64,000 bases of DNA from Apostichopus japonicus. Taxonomy: Eukaryota > Echinodermata > Holothuroidea > Aspidochirotida > Stichopodidae. This document shows, one piece after another, positions 1-11,656 of this stretch; within the stretch, counting starts at the first letter, position 1, and each line of letters begins with the position of its first letter. Below the pieces are notes generated by a model. It did no database searches. It saw only the letters and a program-made list of their open reading frames with translations, and had not been told where the DNA came from. The translations under genes were made by a program, and so were the position numbers. The stretch spans positions 3,145,001 through 3,209,000 of the forward strand of contig NC_092561.1 of the NCBI RefSeq assembly GCF_037975245.1. Reading direction: 5' to 3'.

Positions 1-300
1 TTAAGGGGACCAGGGAAGTATGGGATAAAGAGTAACGTATTAGCGCTACATAATAATCAATGAGGAAATATGAAGAATTCAAAAAGAGGGCCGGTGGGTT
101 ACGTTCCCGGGCCCCTCTACGCCCTGAAAGCCCGTAAAACTTTATCTAGACATAAATATTATCAATGATTATAACTTATAAATTTTAAATAATTTTAAAT
201 ATACACTGACAAGTTAATTAAGTGAAATTGAGAATTTTGTAGCGGTATATCTATAACTTGTAGTTATAACTTACACCACCCCTCCCTGTTTGTTGTTCAT
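1..300. repeat. Partial copy of the VLIG 3'-flank repeat
   Basis: This stretch closely resembles 7808-8095 (unit A) and 23031-23325 (unit B), which lie just beyond the 3' ends of the two GTPase genes. Shared landmarks are the 'ccagggaagtatgggat' segment, the 'cgggccc' GC-rich block and the 'attttgtagcg' segment before a 'ccatcccctcc'-like end. The similarity stops near 300, where an interspersed repeat begins. I read it as the left remnant of another duplicated unit. No gene is visible in it. Confidence 0.7.
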
Positions 301-545
301 TAACAGGGGCGTATCCAGGATTTTCTAACCCGGGGGGCGCGAATTACTATCTAAGCGAAGCGCCACCATCAGCTGGCGCGTAGCGCACAAGAAAATTTCT
401 GGTTTTGATACCCCCCAGATCACCGGAAATGACACTTCTCGGGCTTGAAAATGACCAACCAGATGTACACTTTTGCCTGAGAACTAAGTAATTCCCAATA
501 GTTTTTTCCCCATCCATAACCTTTTTGAAGATTGTCACCAGTCAC
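301..545. mobile_element. Short interspersed repeat, family 1, copy 1
   Basis: The segment opens with 'ggggcgtatccaggatt' and a GC-rich block, followed by a small hairpin core in which GCGCCA and TGGCGC face each other, then 'acaagaaaattt'. The same core recurs near 1420-1510 and 3205-3300. No open reading frame of note is present, so it looks like a SINE or other non-autonomous element. The superfamily is not resolved and the ends are approximate. Confidence 0.5.
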
Positions 546-1344
546 ACATCATGTTCGACCTCATCGCATCTCCTGTGGATCATTGCTTTTTGTAGGTGAT
601 TCTACGTCGCGGCCCACAATATCCGTCAGCCCTGACTGGTCAAAATTGCACGAGTAGAGGGAAGTATGATGAAGAATGTTGGTCAGGAAATTTTCGAAAA
701 TTCCGACACAGTTAATTTATTGGTGTACAAATAATGAAACCTCCTATAACGGCTATTATAAAACTTCGTTGAAGGAAATGAAAAACGAACACTACACTCA
801 TAGGTCAAGGAGGCGGGGGGGGGGGGGGGGAGCTAACGAAATATTTCTTTCTGAAAATTCGGGCAATATGCTGAGAATTTTTCGGGCACCTATACTGAAA
901 GAAAAATACATTGCAATGATGTAGCTAAAAGAAATGAATAATTTAACAATTATCTTCTTGGTAATTAAAATAAAGTTCTAAGCTTGGAAGACTAATTCGC
1001 CATTACCAATGTAAAAGAGAGTTTTGACATAATTGGACCTCCATGCCTTTTCTTCATCTAGGCCTACATAGGACAATTCGTTGTTCATGAGCATCCCGCG
1101 GTATACGGCGCAACTTTCAGTGACCGTACGGTACATGATGGCATGCGATGTAATAACCAATGCTTGCTTATATGATATTGACATTAACGCGAGGAGCGCG
1201 CGGAAATGTTGGTTATATTTTTCGGGCAAGTCGTTACAGCTCCCCAAATCAAATTGGGCTCCTTCGCCTTTGACTACACACATAGACAGTTTTGAGGCTG
1301 TTCATCCTGGAACGCCATTTTCATGCTCACTGATATGATGTGAT
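546..1344. other. Intergenic, no gene seen
   Basis: Short ORFs occur on both strands but none resembles a known family, and none recurs with coding-like conservation elsewhere in the window. The notable feature is an uninterrupted run of 16 G at 815-830, of the kind that recurs beside transposon fragments at 1585-1597, 2839-2850 and 3391-3400. Confidence 0.5.
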
Positions 1345-1550
1345 ATCTACTGTTTGCTTTACAAATTCCAACAGGCGCGTAGCGAATAATTTGCCAAGGG
1401 AGGGCGAAGCCTGTAGGCAAACCATCTAAGCGTAGCGCCACCACGAGTTGGCGCGAAGCGTACAAGAAAATTTTGGCCGAAAATGCCTCCCAGATCGCTG
1501 GAAATGACACTTCCCATGCCTTGTAAGTTACATCTACGCATTTTCTATTT
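1345..1550. mobile_element. Short interspersed repeat, family 1, copy 2
   Basis: Carries the same core as copy 1: a GCGCCACCA..TTGGCGCG hairpin, then 'acaagaaaatttt' and 'cccagatcgctggaaatgac'. It has diverged from copies 1 and 3. A G13 run follows at 1585-1597. Ends are approximate. Confidence 0.45.
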
Positions 1551-1800
1551 CGAATTTACTAGCGATATCATTAAAAAAATGCTCGGGGGGGGGGGGGCGG
1601 CGGTCGCCCCATTCCCGAAATGCGTCATGTTCCCCGACGACTCGGTCGAGTTCGAGACCAGCCACAGTTGGTTTCATAGCACAAATGTTTAAGGCGTCCA
1701 TACACACACACGCGCGTTATGATAGACCATATATAGTATATAGATACGTTAGTGAGAGAGGAAAAATGGAAACGTCAAAAATGGAGTTGTCGGTGTAAGG
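1551..1800. other. Intergenic, no gene seen
   Basis: Contains the G13 run and a stretch ending in an AT-rich, TATA-like sequence around 1727-1745. No coding signal, and no similarity to the other duplicated units. Confidence 0.4.
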
Positions 1801-2135
1801 GGTAGGGTGAGGCGCACGCCCCTTCCGAAATCCGAAATCCGACACTGGCTACCCGGCCATGTGTATATAATAGGGTTCAGCGCTGTAATGATGTCACTGT
1901 TCCTCTTTCTCTTCCCGGTGTCTTGGCGTTTACCTTCTACTCCCTCCTTTTTTTTCTTTTTTTTCCCTCTCCTTCTTCTTTTACTTTCCCTTCCTTCCTC
2001 TCCTCCTCCTCCTCTTTTTCCCCTCTTTTTTCCTTTTTTCCCCTCTTTTTTCCTTTTTTCTTCTCTTTTTTTCTCTCCTCTTTTTCTCACCCGGGGGGCG
2101 CGCGCCCCCAACGCCCCCTGGATACGCGCCTGGTT
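1801..2135. mobile_element. Polypyrimidine tract inside a probable non-autonomous transposon
   Basis: From about 1930 to 2090 the plus strand is almost pure C/T with short mirror-like blocks such as 'cccctcttttttcc' repeated. It ends in a GC-rich block, 'cccggggggcgcgcgcccc', and 'ctggatacgcgcc', which is roughly the reverse complement of the start of the repeat at 301 ('gcgtatccag'). The long K/E/R-rich and F/S/P-rich ORFs predicted here are translations of this low-complexity DNA. Sequence shared with units B and C begins directly after it at about 2136. Confidence 0.5.
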
Positions 2136-2810
2136 ATATGTCTGCTTAATGGTAATAATTGCGCTTTTTATCATTCCAATATCTTAATAGCTCTGACTTA
2201 CAATATGTACAAAAAACATAATAAAAAAATAAAATAAAATAGAGCGATATGTTTTATATGAAAATTTTCTTCATAAATATATTTCAAGAAAAGTATTCCC
2301 TAGTTGCTCACAACTACAATGAGTTGTGTACGAATATAATCTACAAATATTACAGAAACCCACGGTACAAGGAATTTACAAAAACAAATTAATTACAATT
2401 TCAATGATTTAAAAATACGAATCCAATTTTGTATGTTTCTGCCAAAATTATCACTGAAACTGAATGCTTTTTGTGTTATGTTAAAGCATACAGGTCTCAT
2501 TATACATTGTGGAAACTGTAAAATGATAAAATAATACATCCATAAGATTTAATCTAGTTTTATCAGTATCAATATCTCAATAAATAAGGAAATTATTATT
2601 TTTTCTTGTAAAGCACCAATGATGCAGGTGAAAATGTTTATGTTTTCACACGATACTACTGTTTTCTGTTTTTACATTTTATATTTATTTAATACCTTCT
2701 TATATCAGGAAGTAAATAAAATGGATTGATGAAATTTTCTTTATTTTATATTAAAAATTGTTTTGGTTTAGTATGTTATGTTTTGTTTCATCCCCATTCC
2801 TGTTGTAGAT
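2136..2810. other. AT-rich intergenic flank of unit A
   Basis: No gene. The stretch matches 16850-17580 in unit B and 36090-36810 in unit C with scattered substitutions and small indels. Landmarks are 'caactacaatgagttgtgta' and 'gcatacaggtctcatta'. Similarity is non-coding in pattern, since indels are not multiples of three. Confidence 0.6.
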
Positions 2811-3438
2811 CAAGGGCGGCGGAAGCACTTTTAATCTGGGGGGGGGGGGGCACCGACATCAAAGGGCACTTTGCAGAAATTCGATTGGAATGATACAGCC
2901 TTATATTTAGTACCCTTTATAACTCTTATTGTATTATCTTATTTGCGTATACACATCACTCCATCAAGGAAAATATGCATACTAGCACTGCAATATCCAA
3001 TGCGCAAATTGGGAAACAAGTTTTGTTTTGAGAAAAAATGAGGTGAAATCATGCTAGTTGCTAATGTAGAAATCTTCCAAATTAGAGTTTATTTCTAGAT
3101 AATATCTTAACAATTTTTTTCCATTCGATATAGCTTTGAGTTTGACCCACAGAAATTCATTAAAAGTCAGGGGTGTAGCCAGGATTTGAAAGTTGTATAC
3201 ACGACTATCTGAGCGGAGCGCCACCATCGGTTGGCGCGGAGCGTACAAGAAAATTTTTGGTTTTACAAACCCCACAGATGGCCGGAAACGGCCCTTCCCG
3301 AGTGTTCATTCTGGTTCCCTGGCCTCTTGCTAACTTGAGACACCTCAATTTTTATGTAGAAAAAGGGCACATTTTTAACCTGAGGAAAAGTGGGGGGGGG
3401 CACGTGCCCCCTGTGCCCCCCCGGTTCCGCCGCCCTTG
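2811..3438. mobile_element. Composite element with CAAGGGCGGCGGAA terminal inverted repeats
   Basis: The left end (2811-2824) reads CAAGGGCGGCGGAA and the right end (3425-3438) is its perfect reverse complement. Poly-G tracts lie just inside each end. Units B and C do not have this segment; they carry about 0.5 kb of unrelated sequence at the same place, so insertion came with loss of local sequence or the site rearranged. No transposase ORF is present. The CA..TG ends and 14-bp TIR suggest a hAT-like MITE, but I see no clear 8-bp target duplication. Another interspersed repeat lies inside. Confidence 0.5.
3165..3305. mobile_element. Short interspersed repeat, family 1, copy 3
   Basis: The core 'gagcggagcgccaccatc', then 'ttggcgcggagcgtacaag', is shared with the copies at 301 and 1345. 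It opens with 'ggggtgtagccaggattt', comparable to 'ggggcgtatccaggatt' in copy 1. It is nested within the TIR element at 2811-3438. Confidence 0.45.
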
Positions 3439-3444
3439 GTTTAA

Positions 3445-3700
3445 CAAAACTATTTTCCCCGGAAACAATTTGCATGGTGAAGAAATTCTAACGAAGAGAA
3501 CATTGACAATATTTATATATGAAATTCTATATCTGAGCCACTCTTTTTCTCGTCACGCTTTTGTCAAAACTTCCTTACAAATTTGATCACTTCCGAGAGG
3601 ACTCATCGACTTTTTATCAATTCTGGAGTTACAATCTGGAATAGTTTAGACAACACAATAAAAACATCCAAAAGTGTTCAATGCATTTTTCTTTGTTCTT
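3445..3700 (+). mobile_element. Possible non-LTR retrotransposon 3' fragment (unit A)
   Basis: A plus-strand frame at about 3583-3690 reads SGVTIWNSLDNTIKTSKSV, which resembles the 'xWNSLPxxIKxSxSxxxFK' segment near the C-terminus of jockey/CR1-like reverse transcriptase ORFs. Homologous stretches in unit B (18155-18400) and unit C (37310-37560) carry different stops or frameshifts, so all are decayed. The short match makes this tentative. Confidence 0.35.
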
Positions 3701-4460
3701 TGTGCTTGGTTCTTTTCTTTTTTCTTCTTCCTCTTACTTCCTTTTTATTCTTTCGTTTATTGTTTTTGTAAAGGGGGACTGCTCGTAAAAGCTCTGCTTC
3801 TTCAGTCCTTTTCCACTTCTTTGTGCTTGAAGTATTCACCATTTTATTTATATTATGTGGAAATAAACTAAACTCAAACTTTGTGGAAACCCTGTATAAC
3901 GCCCTTTTCATAAATCGCAAGAGCCCCTTTCGCACTCTTTCAATTGCTCATTTACGATCGTGCCCTTCTATCTGCTTCCAGCCCCTGGGTAAAGAAATGC
4001 ACCCTATATTGGGAACTCTCATCTATTATTATTATGTTCGTGGAAAACTAGTTGATAGTTGGTGACATAAACAGTGGTATCTTTAATAAAGGGATAACCC
4101 ACGGCTGAATACGATTACCACACTACATTGCTAGTAATTTCTGTATCGTGAGGTCAAACCACAATTTTGTATTCATGGGCGAAGGGCAGAGAAGAGAGGG
4201 ACAGAAAAGAGCGAACAATTAATACACACTTTTGACGGGGCCCTGCAGGGTATTATCCTTTTTCGGATACTTCCAAGAAGTGGTGTTAATCGAATATACA
4301 TTGATATGTAATTCTAGAAGGGATGCTCATATTTTACAGCCTTATATACAAAAATGTACCAACTGATGAGTCAGCCGCCGAGTCAGAGACGAAAAGCTTG
4401 AGGGGCGGGATGGGATGGGATGGGGGAGGTAGGGGTGGGATGAAATAGGTAGGTGAGTTG

Positions 4461-4461
<1 letters not shown>
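3701..4461. other. Shared non-coding segment of units A, B and C
   Basis: A T-rich stretch is followed by the conserved blocks 'gggactgctcgtaaaagct', 'cgcaagagcccctttcgc' and 'tagttgatagttggtgac', all present at 18530-18830 and 37710-38005. Indels between copies are not codon-sized. No gene is supported; the small predicted ORFs are not conserved. Confidence 0.5.

Positions 4462-4492
<31 letters not shown>
4462..4492. repeat. (TA)n microsatellite
   Basis: About 15 perfect TA dinucleotides. Units B and C lack an equivalent tract at this place. Confidence 0.9.
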
Positions 4493-4495
<3 letters not shown>

Positions 4496-4721
4496 GTGTG
4501 GGGAGGGGGTGGGTACGACGTGCTGCTTTGAGTGTGGATCTAAATGTTACTTTTTTCTTGTCTTGTTCTCTCTGACTATTTTTGGAAGCGCCCTACTAGA
4601 TAAGTCCCTTGGGTTTATATGGAATGCTTCCTTTCACAATTTTCCTTGTTGTTTATGTATTTTGCCACTTATTTTACTCCTCTGTTTTTAAATTGTGAAG
4701 AAACAAATAACTGAAGTGAAT

Positions 4722-5144
4722 TACGAAGCCTTTAAATTTTCGCCTCATCACTCAGGTTATACGAAGCCTAAAAAGTATCGCGTCATGATTCAGGTTATAC
4801 GAAGCCTGGAAATTATCACCTCATCACTCAGGTTATACGAAGCCTTTAAAGTATCGCCTCATCACTCAGATTATACGAAGCCTTTAAATTATCGCCTCAT
4901 CACTCTGGTTATACAAAGCCATAGAACATATCGCCTCATCCCTCAGGTTATGAAATGCCTAGAAATTATCGCCTCACCACTCAGGTTATACGAAGCCTTT
5001 AACGTATCGCCTCATCACTTAAGTCATACGAAGCCATTAAATTATCGCCTCATCACTCAGGTTATACGAAGCCTTTAAATGATCGCCTCATCGCTCAGGT
5101 GATACGAAGTCTTTCATCACTCAGGTTATACGAAGCCTATAAAT
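4722..5144. repeat. 38-bp minisatellite, unit A
   Basis: About eleven imperfect copies of a 38-bp unit built on 'cgcctcatcactcaggttat' plus 'acgaagcct' and an AT-rich link. Because 38 is not a multiple of three, the 127-codon plus-strand ORF across it cycles through frames and is an artefact. Unit B has a shorter, diverged array at 19538-19860; unit C has lost the region. Confidence 0.9.
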
Positions 5145-6999
<1,855 letters not shown>

Positions 7000-8100
7000 A
7001 GTTTGTTAAGGATGCTTTAACATCATCCGCCGATTTAAACTTTCTTTGTCTTCTTGTTCATAAAATGAAAATAGAAAAGGGGGTTTAGGCCGTGGTCAAT
7101 AAGGAGGCCAGGAAAGTTTTGGGGTTAAGAATAATGTTTTGCGTTACATAATATACATGAGGAAATATGAAGGCTTCAAAAAGAGGACTTACGGGTTACG
7201 TTCTCGGGCTCTCCCGCGCCCTGGATGCACGTGATCTATACATGAATATTCTTTATGATTACGACATAATATGTCGGGTATTTTGAAGTCTCCCAGTACA
7301 GTCTATTAGCATAATAATCAATTGATCGGTAGTAAATATATACAGAAAATGAACTATTTTCCGTTTATTTAAACGCAATATTTGAGAAAAATCTACAACA
7401 AACCTTAAAACTATTTTGAACAATATGCTATAGGTTTTGGAACGTGTAACTTTTAATATAAACTAAAAAGGGAAAATTGAAAGAAATATGTTAATTTGGT
7501 AGTTGTTTCATGAGTTAAAATTTGGTTATTTACATGATCCCAGTACAGTGCATTAGCATAATAATGAATTTATCCGTAATTAATATATACAGAAAATGAA
7601 ACTAATTTTACGTTGATTCAAATTGAGGAACATTTACGGAAGACCTTAAAACTCATTAGCATAAGAGAACTGTTTCGGACAATAGACAGAACAACAGACG
7701 GATAGATAGATATAGTTCATATTTTTTTCAAGAATGCTTTAATAGTCATCAGCCGATTGACATTTTCTTGGATTTGTACATGAAATGACAGCAATGGTCT
7801 CGGTTCGTGGTCAATAAGGGGGCCAGGAAAATATGGGATAACGAATAACGATTTGCGTTACAGAATATAGATGTGGAAATATGAAGACTTCATAAAGAGG
7901 GCCGGCAGGTCACGTTCCGGAGCCCGTCCGCGCCCTAGAAGCCCGTAAACGTGATCTACACATGAACATTTTCTATGATTATGACTTATAAATGAAAATT
8001 TGAAATTAACTCTGAACATTGAATGAAATGAAGTTTTGTAGCGATAGATTCATAATTTTAGCTATAAACTTACTTCATCCCCTCCCTGTATGTTTCACTC
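7000..8100. repeat. Tandem ~714-bp repeat in the gene 3' flank, unit A
   Basis: Two diverged copies of a block containing 'ggtcaataagg', 'ggccagg', a GC-rich 'cgggc..gtccgcgccct' core and 'catgatcccagtaca' start at about 7094 and 7808. The same arrangement appears in unit B at about 22303 and 23031, so it predates the segmental duplication. Its position directly downstream of each GTPase gene is constant. No coding potential was seen. Confidence 0.7.
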
Positions 8101-8567
8101 CCAAACCAGATAAATTATTGTTTGAGTATATTGTATGAATTAATTTATCGTTTTACTTGAAGCAGTGTATTTGTGATTCGTCTCACTACATAGGGTAACT
8201 ATTTATAATGTAGTTAACAAAGTTTTGAAATACGTTTTGTCATTCAGTGATTTTTCTTGTCGCGATCAATGTATCCAAATCGAAATGTATCGAAAAAAAT
8301 CAGCAGGTATCTTGAAAAGAATGTTCGTACGCAAAGAAGGTACTGTGTTGTGCTGGAAGTTAACGGAATTCATGATGATGTTTGCTTCATATATCATAAA
8401 CCTCAACAAGTTTATCAAAGCTGAAATTGTGTGAGCCGTAGAATATGTAATTTCCAGCTGTGATTTCATTTATAATATGTACACTTTATGGCTGAAGGAA
8501 ATTAATCGCGTTCCCAGCTTTTGATATTATATTTTACAGCTATGTCTTCGTTTCTACTATGTGTAAT
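8101..8567. other. Immediate 3' flank of the unit A pseudogene
   Basis: Matches the unit B 3' flank (23330-23590). The polyadenylation signal seen in B at 23492-23497 is altered here, where the minus strand reads AATGAAATC rather than AATAAAAAC. The small overlapping ORFs at 8225-8469 are not preserved in B. Confidence 0.5.
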
Positions 8568-9593
8568 TTATGACTGAACTACTTCGGATTCATCATCTGA
8601 CAAACTTTCAGGTTCATCATCCGAGGGACTATTAGAACTCGCAGAATCTGCCTCTGTGCTCTCCTCAGAATCTGAATCATCCTCTTCATCTGCAACAAGC
8701 TTCTGTTCGTCATTATTGTCCTTACTGTGTTGGTTTTGATTCGTTCTCATCTCCGTCTTTAATATTTTATCATCGATTAAGCTTTGTACAGCTTCTTCTT
8801 CTGTAATATTTAACCAGCTCTCAGGGAACTTTAAATCATAGTCATCATAGTATCCCTCCATATCATGTACAAATATCCATTGCCAGAATAGTTTACCAGG
8901 ATCATTTGTAGAAGGAAGAATATCCCAGTCTGGGTAATACTGTTTGTAATCTTTACAATGGAATACTTTTCCACGTCTCGTACACATTGCATCAGGAAGT
9001 AGGATGGATGAAGAGCAATCCTCTAATACCAGTCTTTTAGTATCAGGGTATGTTTCACATGCCATGCCTCTAGGACGATGTAAATGAGAAGAATGTATTG
9101 TATGACTCTTCATAATATTATCACAGAACATACCACACATTGGACAGGTTTTCTTACAAACATTCGATAGTCCTGCTGCTATTTTCAAGGATGAGTGGTC
9201 TAATGCAGGACAGTCGTCTTCCTCCCGTGAATTCCATTCATTTATACGCTCTTTTAAAAGACGAGAGACTTCAAGAGGACAAGGATTATCATAGATGTCG
9301 TATGTACGTCGCACTGACGAGTCTATATCAAAATTCTCTAACAGACGACCGATCCAGTCTTGATATGAGTCATTGCGATCTAAACTATTCTCCAATTTGG
9401 TCAGATCGTCGAAGACAGTTAAACGTAATTGATCAATTTCCCTTTTTTCTGTATCTGTTGTAAGTAAGTAATCGCAGTAGTCTCGAGACCATGCCATGAT
9501 GTCGCACATAGATGGATAATATAAACTACCTACCCAATCATGCTCAATCACGTCTCGACTTTCGTATTCAAAGACGTCCCAAGGTAAACTCAA
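8568..9593 (-). pseudogene. C-terminal fragment of the unit A GTPase pseudogene
   Basis: Encodes the end of the protein from SLPWDVFEYESRDV. It includes the Cys/His-rich module with CPMCGMFCDN, HTIHSSHLHRPRG and YPDW motifs, then the acidic Ser/Asp/Glu tail ending EVVQS. The Met at 9593 is a chance internal start after the frameshift. A segment after 'FWQW' differs strongly from unit B while both sides are nearly identical. Confidence 0.85.
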
Positions 9594-11503
9594 TCGTTTA
9601 GTAAGTTCACTGTAATCAAATTCTTTAAAACATGTTCAAATTTGTTCCGTAACTCTCCTTCTATGTAGTAATAAAGGACCTCTGATAGGTTGTATTCCAA
9701 GTTTCTTTGCTCTATAAAACTACGAAAGGTTTTTCTCACTATACCATTTTCCTGGTGGAAATAACCACTGTAGTTATCATCACTAACCTCTGTATACTTA
9801 AAAACCTCATTAAATGCCCTACCACATAAGTGTATAAGTCCTTTTGCAATTAAACTATTTGGTAGTTTTATGGCACCTTCTGTCTTTTTCGAAAGATTTT
9901 TTAGTGTTTTTCGCACTAGCAATTGAAAAATATTTCTATCAAAATGCATTCTGTTTTGACCCTTGAGCTCATCTATCGATGATTCAATAGATTGTATCAT
10001 GGTATTGATAGCTTTCTGTTTTTCATATTGAATTATTTCATTTTCCGGCGTTTCGCTTTCTCTTTCACTGGGGTCTTTCTCTTTGAGAGTAGTAGCTTTA
10101 TTTTTAATCCAAGCCTTGACCTGCTTATCGTTGATGTACTTTGAACAATCTGATAACTCAATGTGTTTCTCTATTCCTCCTTCCTTTGATAATAAATTAT
10201 GTATGTCGCTCCGTATAGCCATATCCCGTGTCATTCTTAACAATAACTTATCACATAACGTTTTTATATCAGACGGCGATATTTGGATTTCTGTGATACC
10301 ACTCTCTTGTTTGATTTCTCTCGTCCATTTTTTCCACAAATCATCTAGTTCATGTTTATATCTTCCATGTAAATAGTCACTATCTGTATAAAGTAGGTTT
10401 CCATGAAATGTATTTGCATGCGGTATTTCTTTTGTAACTGCTGTTGTACTTGCTACTTCTTTGACGTCAGTAATCATCCTCACCAACCATTTTGGTCCCA
10501 GATTTGGCAAATTATGTTCAAGTTTCTTAATCTCGTATTCTTCCGTTATCCTTTGTTGTGCCTGTTGTCTTGCATCTTTCACTGCAATATGAACATCCTC
10601 CAGGAATCCTCGTTTATGTCTAGAAATCATGCTCCTTCGAGGATGGTCTAAAACGTACTTTTCTACTAAATCTCTCAGTAGTTCGCTTTGCTTTTCCACT
10701 TCATCTTCTAAAGATGTTATCAGTAACTCAACACTGTTACCTATTTCTACTGCAAATTTGACGCGGCCAAGGCAGCCATTAGATTTATCCATTATTGCTT
10801 GTCTCATTTTCACTATCCGTTCATTATAATAGAGGCAAAACTGATTGAAATCTACAGCTCTGACACTGTCCTTAAAATTAAAGACAAAGTTTTCCTCTTT
10901 AACGGCGCTCCATACATCTCTCACGCGATCTGTGAATGTAGATAAGGTTAAATCTGGAGTTATTATTTTATTTCTGATATCTCGTAAGAGTCCTCGTTTT
11001 ATTTTGATAACTTTCTCCCCATACATATGATTTGGGGGCGCCATTCCTCCGGTCCATAGGCTTGGCACGTATTGCAAATCTTCGTCAAATTTTAAATGTA
11101 CAACGTCGGAAAACTCCTTATAACGACCCTCCAAGCCTTCATCTTCTGCAGCAAACTTTGTCGCCTCATTGAGTGTTTCTTTAATCTTGTCCGCACTTCC
11201 TTTATTTCTGTCTGCTGCTGTTAGATCGGATACTCGTTGTTGAACTATTTTACATCTGCATTCTATATCAACCTCCTTCATCCGCATCAGCGCATGCGCA
11301 GCTATTTGTAAAATACCGGCCACATCCGGACCGATGTTTTCACCACTTATGTTAAAAATCGTTACGTTAGCAATACTCAGTGCGAACGTGACCAGTTCAT
11401 TATCATACCTATGGTCATCGTGGCCAATAGACTTTATTCCTTCAGTGTCAACGATAACGAAATACTTGAAACCCAACTCTTTATTTTGCGAGGTTTTCTT
11501 CAA
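9590..11503 (-). pseudogene. Middle fragment of the unit A GTPase pseudogene
   Basis: The open frame resumes just after the 4-bp insertion with ELGFKYFVIVDTEGIKS, the G3 (DTEG) region. It continues through the VSDLTAADRNKG segment, which corresponds to the conserved 'ITAGEKN' region of vertebrate VLIGs, and the long helical part. A 1-bp deletion at 9617/9618 changes 'NLDYSKLTKR' to 'NLITVNLLND' and a stop. The P-loop is not in this frame; its bases lie at about 11590-11620 in the shifted interval. Confidence 0.85.
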
Positions 11504-11656
11504 TTTTCAGAAATCGAGCGAATAGACCACGTGTACAACGTCCTGCCCGAACAGGAAACCGTAAACCAAACATACTGTTAAGGAGGGTAGATTTACCACT
11601 ACTCTGGACACCAACGACACTAATTACAAGAACCCTTGGGTCGTGTAAATGTTCTG

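Noticed and set aside
1749-2237. ORFs of 104-141 codons on both strands, rich in K/E/R or F/S/P
   Set aside because: They translate a polypyrimidine/polypurine tract in several frames at once. There is no domain and no counterpart in units B or C.
4695-5078. 127-codon plus-strand ORF with repeated HHSGYTKP-like segments
   Set aside because: The 38-bp minisatellite read through shifting frames. The unit B array does not keep the frame.
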